Under the pieces are notes generated by a model. The model had not been told where the DNA came from. It saw only the letters and a program-made list of their open reading frames with translations, and made no database searches. Shown here in pieces: positions 21,756 to 25,888 of a DNA stretch of 25,888 bases. The position numbers and the translations under genes are program-made. This DNA is from a virus, in IMG/VR virus record IMGVR_UViG_3300025141_008204, positions 1 through 25,888 of that record; one strand, given 5' to 3'. Positions within the stretch are counted from its first letter, which is position 1; each line of letters opens with the position of its first letter.

Positions 21756-22493
21756 TTAACTTTGCATTTTAGAGAGGTAATCATCGTCCGACACTTCTTC
21801 TGAAGGCTTAGGAGCCGATGTACCTTCAACCGATACGCCAACAAGGGTATCAGCAGACTTCTTCACATCCTCATACTCTTCCAGTTTAACGAGGGCATGA
21901 ATATCGTGGAGACTATCCATGATGCCAGCAACCTCAGAATTTGTACCCAAAACCGAAGTCTTAGGACGAGGTTGAGACTGATCATACTTGGGCCATTGAC
22001 CCTCCATGATCTTCACGATCTTAAAATCGTGACCAGTTTCGGGATCAGTAATGTCACCAAAATCCTCATCCAACATGGCAGCAATAATCTTCTTGAAAAG
22101 AATCACTCCAATAGAAAGAATTTTCACATCACCACTCTCCCGATCAAGAATGTTCATGTAGTAACGAGCGCGAGGCTTAATTTGACGAGCCAGATCCTCA
22201 TCCTCTGACCTACCAGTTTTCCACAAAGCATAGTACACATCACAAAGAGGGCAAGCCTCACCATGTATCTTACGGCAATGCGTATTTCTAACAGATCCAT
22301 CGGGTTGAGTAACCCTATGAATTTTAGTCTCTGCATAAAATTCCTTGTCCTCATCCTTCCAAGGAAGAACACGCACGGCATTGCTGCCTTCGGGAATTTG
22401 ATAGAACTTCTGGAGGAAGTCTGAGTTAGAAGCCCCTGCGGGGTTGTTAAGTTGTTCGTGCTTCAAACGAAGCGCATTAAGGTCGATAGCCAT
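21756..22493 (-). CDS. gp32-type single-stranded DNA-binding protein
   Basis: A 245-aa ssDNA-binding protein with T4 gp32 layout. A basic N-terminal segment (LNALRLKHEQLNN) serves for cooperativity, the OB-fold core carries a zinc site H59-X13-C73-X7-C81-X2-C84 (gp32 has H-X12-C-X9-C-X2-C), and an acidic tail (EEVSDDDYLSKMQS) serves for partner binding. It coats ssDNA during replication and recombination, working with RecA, helicase and possibly the neighbouring UvsY-like protein. It has its own TATAAT and a Shine-Dalgarno sequence (AAAGGAAA), fitting the high copy number such proteins need. Confidence 0.9.
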   Translation of the reverse strand: MAIDLNALRLKHEQLNNPAGASNSDFLQKFYQIPEGSNAVRVLPWKDEDKEFYAETKIHRVTQPDGSVRNTHCRKIHGEACPLCDVYYALWKTGRSEDEDLARQIKPRARYYMNILDRESGDVKILSIGVILFKKIIAAMLDEDFGDITDPETGHDFKIVKIMEGQWPKYDQSQPRPKTSVLGTNSEVAGIMDSLHDIHALVKLEEYEDVKKSADTLVGVSVEGTSAPKPSEEVSDDDYLSKMQS

Positions 22494-22521
22494 TTTAGTT
22501 TCCTTTAGTTAATAGTTAGTT

Positions 22522-22527
22522 ATTATA
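22522..22527 (-). promoter_or_regulatory. -10 box of the SSB promoter
   Basis: CTATAATAAC on the minus strand, 29 nt before ATG 22493, leaves a leader that carries AAAGGAAA. The -35 position (CTAAAT) is poor and lies at the end of the upstream gene, so an activator or a phage-modified polymerase may be used. Confidence 0.55.
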
Positions 22528-22533
22528 GTAGTA

Positions 22534-22965
22534 TTACTTGTATAATTTAGTTTCTTCGCGTTTATTTGCAGACACTTGCTGCAACATATCTTTCTTCTGT
22601 TCAAGGGCGCGAACCAATCCCTTGAGCATTTCGTATTTGAAGGTCGCCTCATCCACACTACTTTGCAATTCAGAATAATAATCGTCACCAAAGACAATAT
22701 CATCCAAATCTTTTGCAGTAAGCTTCGTAGAAGATTCTCTCTTAGATACTTTTCTGAGATTGGCAGCGTATCGAGTAATCTCTACGCTAGATTCATTCAG
22801 CATCCTTTTAGCTTTACTCATCAGACCATAATAATAGGAGTAAATTGATGCTTGTCGAAACATCTCATCTTCTACTCCATGATCGGTAAAGTTAACTAGA
22901 GCATCACTAATGTCCTTGTAGTTCTCCCAAGTAAAATCATCGAGAGTTTCAATTAAAGTATTCAT
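22534..22965 (-). CDS. Possible UvsY-like recombination mediator
   Basis: A 143-aa charged helical protein next to the gp32-type SSB. Its size (T4 UvsY is 137 aa) and its C-terminal helix (FKYEMLKGLVRALEQKKDML followed by QQVSANKREE) resemble a family of phage UvsY-like and related mediators, which load the recombinase onto SSB-coated DNA. The central YYYGLMSKAKRMLNESSVEI is also helical and amphipathic. No catalytic motif exists for this family, so the call rests on size, helix pattern and neighbourhood. The reading frame itself is solid. Confidence 0.5.
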   Translation of the reverse strand: MNTLIETLDDFTWENYKDISDALVNFTDHGVEDEMFRQASIYSYYYGLMSKAKRMLNESSVEITRYAANLRKVSKRESSTKLTAKDLDDIVFGDDYYSELQSSVDEATFKYEMLKGLVRALEQKKDMLQQVSANKREETKLYK

Positions 22966-22967
22966 AG

Positions 22968-23375
22968 TTAGTATGTAGAGGTTGTTGGAGTAGTAGATCT
23001 CTGAGTACTATTATACTTAAGGTTGGCTGTCCCTTCAGCAATTTTAGTAAGAAAATTTGGATCTTTTAAAGCTTCTGAGGACAATGGGGGCTTGGGGGGT
23101 GGTGTATAACGCTGAGAAGGATATAATGTATCATAAATCTTTTTCTTCACTACTGTAAGGTTTCCGAAGATATCCCTAGCTAAATAATCTCCACCCGAGC
23201 CTACCTGTGAATGTTTTGTTCGATTATTTGGATCTGTCACACTTTGATCTACGGCAGCAAATTCAAAGCCAATTCTATAATAAGAAATTCCAAGCTCTTC
23301 CCTTGTTTTATCTGTAGGAAAAGCAAAAGCCCAGCCCTTTCCAGGAAAATTCACACTTAATTTGGTATTTTTCAT
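22968..23375 (-). CDS. Unknown protein, 135 aa
   Basis: No recognised domain. The first 90 residues look globular (GKGWAFAFPTDKTREELG, DYLARDIFGNLTVVKKKIYD). Then comes a proline-rich linker YTPPPKPPLSS and a Ser/Thr-rich end (NSTQRSTTPTTSTY). No signal peptide or membrane segment. It starts 12 nt after the preceding stop with no Shine-Dalgarno sequence and is embedded among replication genes. Confidence 0.72.
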   Translation of the reverse strand: MKNTKLSVNFPGKGWAFAFPTDKTREELGISYYRIGFEFAAVDQSVTDPNNRTKHSQVGSGGDYLARDIFGNLTVVKKKIYDTLYPSQRYTPPPKPPLSSEALKDPNFLTKIAEGTANLKYNSTQRSTTPTTSTY

Positions 23376-23387
23376 ACTATATTTAGG

Positions 23388-23717
23388 TTAGTCGAAGATA
23401 AATTCGAACAGTTCTTTGTTTAATGTAGCTAATTGCTGAATCATATTGGAAGTAACGGTAGTCAGAAATTCGTTCCCCAGTTGAGGCATATCCTCATCCT
23501 CCCCCAATCCATATAGCTCAAATCCGATGTGGCAAATTTCATGGAGGAGAGTACCTTTGTAATCCTCAATGCATTGAGTAGGGTCAATAGTTAATACAGA
23601 CTTAGGAAACTCTACACATCCATATAAATTATCTTTATTCAATGACCTCTGGACAATTGTAAACTCCTTAATCCCAGTAAAAAAAACCATTGGATGCTCT
23701 GGTTTTTTAGCTACCAT
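23388..23717 (-). CDS. HExxH zinc metallopeptidase-like protein
   Basis: A 109-aa protein with the zinc-binding motif HEICH (H59, E60, H63) in a helix TLLHEICHIGFELYGL and a downstream E83 (GNEFLTTVTSNMIQQL) as likely third ligand, in the style of ImmA/IrrE and SprT-like peptidases. Small phage proteins of this type are often found near replication genes; their targets are unknown, and some may be non-proteolytic. GGAG precedes the ATG and the gap to the helicase is 3 nt. Confidence 0.75.
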   Translation of the reverse strand: MVAKKPEHPMVFFTGIKEFTIVQRSLNKDNLYGCVEFPKSVLTIDPTQCIEDYKGTLLHEICHIGFELYGLGEDEDMPQLGNEFLTTVTSNMIQQLATLNKELFEFIFD

Positions 23718-23720
23718 TTT

Positions 23721-25028
23721 TTATTCTCCACCTTCAAAAGTATCTTCTGCCTCTGACATTCTAAGAACTCCATAGTCCACTTCCATAGGGACTGTGAACC
23801 TAGGTCTTCCATTTCTAGATTTAATAACATACGCTCTCATATTGCCTTGATCAAACTCTTCCTCACTTTGATTGAGAGATATAGCAAAATCACAAGTTCT
23901 AATCTTTCCGTAAGAATCTCCTAGCTCTGCATCTGTGATAATTTTAACCATCCTCCCCTGACGGTTAGTTTGCGTAGCAGTCCAAATAAGAAAGTTATTT
24001 TCCATAGCGATACCCCTAAGTTCCTCTGCCACTCTCTGTTGAGCGTGATACTCTTGCTGAATATCCCTAGTGGGGCGCATCAATTCAAGGTAGTCTACTA
24101 CAAGAAGATCAGGCTCAAACTCATCATAGTTTTTAAGCTGCACAAGGAGATTGCGAATAGTATTGATAGAGGCTTGGCTTGTGGGGAACTCTTTAATAAC
24201 CAATTGGCTACCAGGGAACTCCTTCTGAAATAGTTCAAGCCTCTCTTTAACATTAAGCTGACTAGAAGGATCTTTGAGTTTGAATTGAGGAACCAATGTC
24301 ATAATAGAATCAAAGCGTTGAGCAATCTTATCTTCACTCATCTCTAGGGAAATGTATAACACCTTACGCCCCTCAATCAAAGAATGAACACTCTGATTGA
24401 CCAGGAACAAAGACTTACCCACTCCAGGAGGAGCGACTACCATAGCCAACTCTTTGCTACCTAAGCCTCCTTCTAATGACCTATTCAAAGAGGGAAGAAT
24501 GGTTTTATACTTTACTTCATTCTTCTTATTGAAGATCCTATCCCACCTACCAGCAAAATCATCAAAGTAATCCTGGCCCGTATCCACATCTCTATTAGTG
24601 AGAAGAGCCTTTCTTACAAGAGCTTCTACCTCCTCCACTCTATCTTCTTTAATTAATGAAATGCTTTGAGAGATAGCAGACTTCATAGCCTCTTTCTTAG
24701 CAAAGCCCTCCACAAGGTCCAGCATGTAATCAGCGTTGCTAACCGTAGAAGTATCCAGATTATTTACATACAGAATCTCATCTTCATAATCAGAAACATT
24801 TTCTCTTGCTCCAATCTTAGGCTTAAGATCCTGTAGAATAAAATCATCCGTAGGAAGTTTGTTATACTTCTCATAATGATCCTTTACTGCTGTAAATATT
24901 TTAGAGTGGGAAGGAAACTCAAAAAACTCGGGCTTAATCAAGTTAACAATCTGTAGGTAGAAGTCCTTATCAGATTTTAAAAAGTACAAAATACCTCGTT
25001 GGATATTTTCACTAAATTCGTATGCCAT
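23721..25028 (-). CDS. DnaB/gp41-type replicative helicase
   Basis: A 435-aa hexameric helicase. The N-terminal helical domain (about 1-150, starting YEFSENIQRGILYFL) is followed by the RecA-like motor: Walker A APPGVGKS (199-206), LYISLEMSEDKIAQR (motif 1a), Walker B LLVVDYLEL (D312), Q-rich ATQTNRQG (motif 3), and SRNGRPRFTVPMEVDY at the C-terminus. It unwinds the replication fork 5' to 3' and normally works with a primase, which is not in this window. Length is typical of phage gp41/DnaB. It starts after an AAGGTTAG ribosome-binding sequence 3 nt beyond the zinc-ribbon stop. Confidence 0.93.
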   Translation of the reverse strand: MAYEFSENIQRGILYFLKSDKDFYLQIVNLIKPEFFEFPSHSKIFTAVKDHYEKYNKLPTDDFILQDLKPKIGARENVSDYEDEILYVNNLDTSTVSNADYMLDLVEGFAKKEAMKSAISQSISLIKEDRVEEVEALVRKALLTNRDVDTGQDYFDDFAGRWDRIFNKKNEVKYKTILPSLNRSLEGGLGSKELAMVVAPPGVGKSLFLVNQSVHSLIEGRKVLYISLEMSEDKIAQRFDSIMTLVPQFKLKDPSSQLNVKERLELFQKEFPGSQLVIKEFPTSQASINTIRNLLVQLKNYDEFEPDLLVVDYLELMRPTRDIQQEYHAQQRVAEELRGIAMENNFLIWTATQTNRQGRMVKIITDAELGDSYGKIRTCDFAISLNQSEEEFDQGNMRAYVIKSRNGRPRFTVPMEVDYGVLRMSEAEDTFEGGE

Positions 25029-25030
25029 TT

Positions 25031-25546
25031 CTAACCTTGTCTCTGGGGTTTACTTATGTCTAATTCGGTCTTATTAATGTCCTTGTAGCCCATATCATTT
25101 GCTCTATCATAGGCTTCTGCCGTCAGTTTTTTAGCTCTTTCTTTTTTTGCTAGAGCCTCCTTGTCAGATAATTTTGTAACTAATCCGTCTTCAGCCATCT
25201 TATCGTAATTTAAATTTGCTGGTCTATAGCGGTAAGACTCATCATCCTGAGAATTTCTAGACGCTTCAATCTGTCGTCTAAGGAAATTATTTGCAGAATT
25301 CTGATCATATCCATCTTCAGCATGTTTTTGATAGCGTCTTTTAACAGTATGAAAATCATTAGCATTAGAACCTTTGTTTCCACTACCGTCATCCTTAAAA
25401 GATACTGCCACTCCCTGCTGCTGCCAATATCTAGAAGATAACTTGTTACACTCTGGGCATCTGGTTCTATCAGGAGCTTTACCTAATCTACACTCTCGGT
25501 CCCAATAAATCTTACACTCTCTACATATCCATTCGTAAGTAGGCAT
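25031..25546 (-). CDS. FmdB-like zinc-ribbon protein with long charged tail
   Basis: A 171-aa protein. The start at ATG 25546 (MPTYEWICRECKIYW) is chosen because it overlaps the RNR stop as TAATG and gives the standard FmdB beginning; an in-frame upstream extension to 25576 would lie inside the RNR gene. The four zinc cysteines are CREC (9-12) and CPEC (about 31-34). The remaining 130 residues are charged and low in hydrophobics (YRYRPANLNYDKMAEDG, AKKERAKKLTAEAYD), probably disordered or extended. It is larger than its relative at 5004 and shares only the N-terminal ribbon. Placed between RNR and helicase; function unknown. Confidence 0.8.
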   Translation of the reverse strand: MPTYEWICRECKIYWDRECRLGKAPDRTRCPECNKLSSRYWQQQGVAVSFKDDGSGNKGSNANDFHTVKRRYQKHAEDGYDQNSANNFLRRQIEASRNSQDDESYRYRPANLNYDKMAEDGLVTKLSDKEALAKKERAKKLTAEAYDRANDMGYKDINKTELDISKPQRQG

Positions 25547-25888
25547 TAGCATTGACCCTCCGCTGCCATAGAACACGAATCTCCTGTAGCCAAGGAAGGT
25601 TCGGCAAATACCGTCATATGCTCTTCGATGCTTTCTGGAGTAAGGGGGATAGCTTCCAACGGCTCACCTTCCTTTGCTCCTGCTCTATACACCGTCAACC
25701 CTTTCAGGTACGGAGCATAATCCAAAGCTGCTTGAGAGAATTCCTCAGGTGTAGAAGTGGAAGGGAGATTAATAGTTTTCGAGATACAGGAGTCCATGTA
25801 TTTTTGGATCGTCGCTTGTACCCGAATGTGGTCTTCGGGGGCCACATCATAGGCTCCGACGAAGCATTCAAGTGATCTGTCTTTTTCA
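25546..25888 (-). CDS. Class II (B12-dependent) ribonucleotide reductase, C-terminal part
   Basis: The frame is open to the right edge, so this is the last 113 residues of a longer enzyme. The sequence CFVGAYDVAPEDHIRVQATI, then SKTINLP, then LKGLTVYRAGAKEGEPLEAI is the conserved end of the adenosylcobalamin-dependent ribonucleotide reductase family, which reduces ribonucleotides to deoxyribonucleotides. The tail has two cysteines (CSMAAEGQC, C-X6-C) suited to shuttling electrons to the active site. The class II call rests on this conserved end, and the catalytic core is outside the window. It requires cobalamin but no oxygen and no separate radical subunit. Confidence 0.85.
   Translation of the reverse strand, partial: EKDRSLECFVGAYDVAPEDHIRVQATIQKYMDSCISKTINLPSTSTPEEFSQAALDYAPYLKGLTVYRAGAKEGEPLEAIPLTPESIEEHMTVFAEPSLATGDSCSMAAEGQC

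Noticed and set aside
2777-23388. 13-nt exact repeat ACTATATTTAGGT at 2777-2789 and 23376-23388
   Set aside because: Several chance 13-mer repeats are expected in about 26 kb of AT-rich DNA. One copy forms the loop of a terminator and the other an intergenic gap, with no shared context beyond both being non-coding.
25546-25845. A separate small protein starting at GTG 25845
   Set aside because: The frame remains open to the window edge and the residues upstream (ECFVGAYDV) continue the ribonucleotide reductase match, so this is the C-terminus of a longer gene.
1-25888. CRISPR arrays, insertion sequences and integrase/attachment sites
   Set aside because: No regularly spaced repeats, transposase or integrase motifs, or tRNA-end duplications were seen on either strand.

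Overview
This window looks like part of a large tailed-phage genome (Caudoviricetes), probably from an aquatic or similar environmental source. Every protein gene and tRNA is on the minus strand. Genes are packed with ATGA, TAATG or TGATG stop/start overlaps, the DNA is AT-rich, and the core genes are a phage replication and nucleotide set: a class II (B12-dependent) ribonucleotide reductase, a DnaB/gp41-type helicase, a gp32-type zinc ssDNA-binding protein, a possible UvsY-like mediator, a RecA/UvsX recombinase and a MazG pyrophosphohydrolase. Three tRNA genes lie at one end. No capsid, tail or terminase gene is present, so the phage family cannot be fixed from this window. A Gram-negative host is likely from the type of sugar chemistry, but this is inferred.

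Layout in the direction of transcription (high to low coordinates). (1) 25888-20983: RNR C-terminus, zinc-ribbon protein, DnaB helicase, HExxH metallopeptidase, unknown protein, UvsY-like protein, gp32-type SSB with its own promoter, a putative lipoprotein and a small coiled-coil protein, closed by a strong hairpin terminator at 20916-20959. (2) 20906-5564: a continuous, overlapping 15 kb glycan locus of 17 genes. It has seven likely glycosyltransferases (two GT4-like, GT2, a family-A type, GT10 fucosyltransferase-like, GT9-like and GT8-like), a B12-binding radical SAM enzyme, two methyltransferases (one FkbM), two unassigned sugar-nucleotide SDRs, a GDP-mannose 3,5-epimerase, an RfbH/E1-type PMP and [2Fe-2S] 3-dehydrase, an acetolactate-synthase-like ThDP enzyme, a PanB homologue and one small unknown protein. 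(3) 5554-2829: MazG, a zinc ribbon, RecA, a small acidic protein and a DUF932 protein, ending at a terminator. (4) 2743-535: three small unknown proteins and a single-ring Clp/Hsp100 unfoldase. (5) 538-1: a promoter, a small folded RNA element, tRNA-Ile(UAU), tRNA-Leu(UAA), tRNA-Arg(UCU) and the start of a secreted beta-helix protein.

The most unusual part is the block 11405-5564. Five adjacent genes encode RfbH/E1, the ThDP enzyme, PanB, an SDR and GDP-mannose 3,5-epimerase. RfbH followed by a ThDP enzyme and an SDR resembles the known route to branched 3,6-dideoxysugars (yersiniose: E1, YerE, YerF), with PanB as an unexplained addition. GDP-mannose 3,5-epimerase together with the GT10 enzyme suggests a second branch that makes and transfers an L-galactose-type sugar. 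The locus probably builds an elaborate glycan on the host surface, the virion or a phage product. The target and exact sugars are inferred, not shown. A second notable feature is the Clp unfoldase, which keeps a VGF tripeptide where ClpC and ClpA dock onto ClpP, so it may recruit host ClpP.
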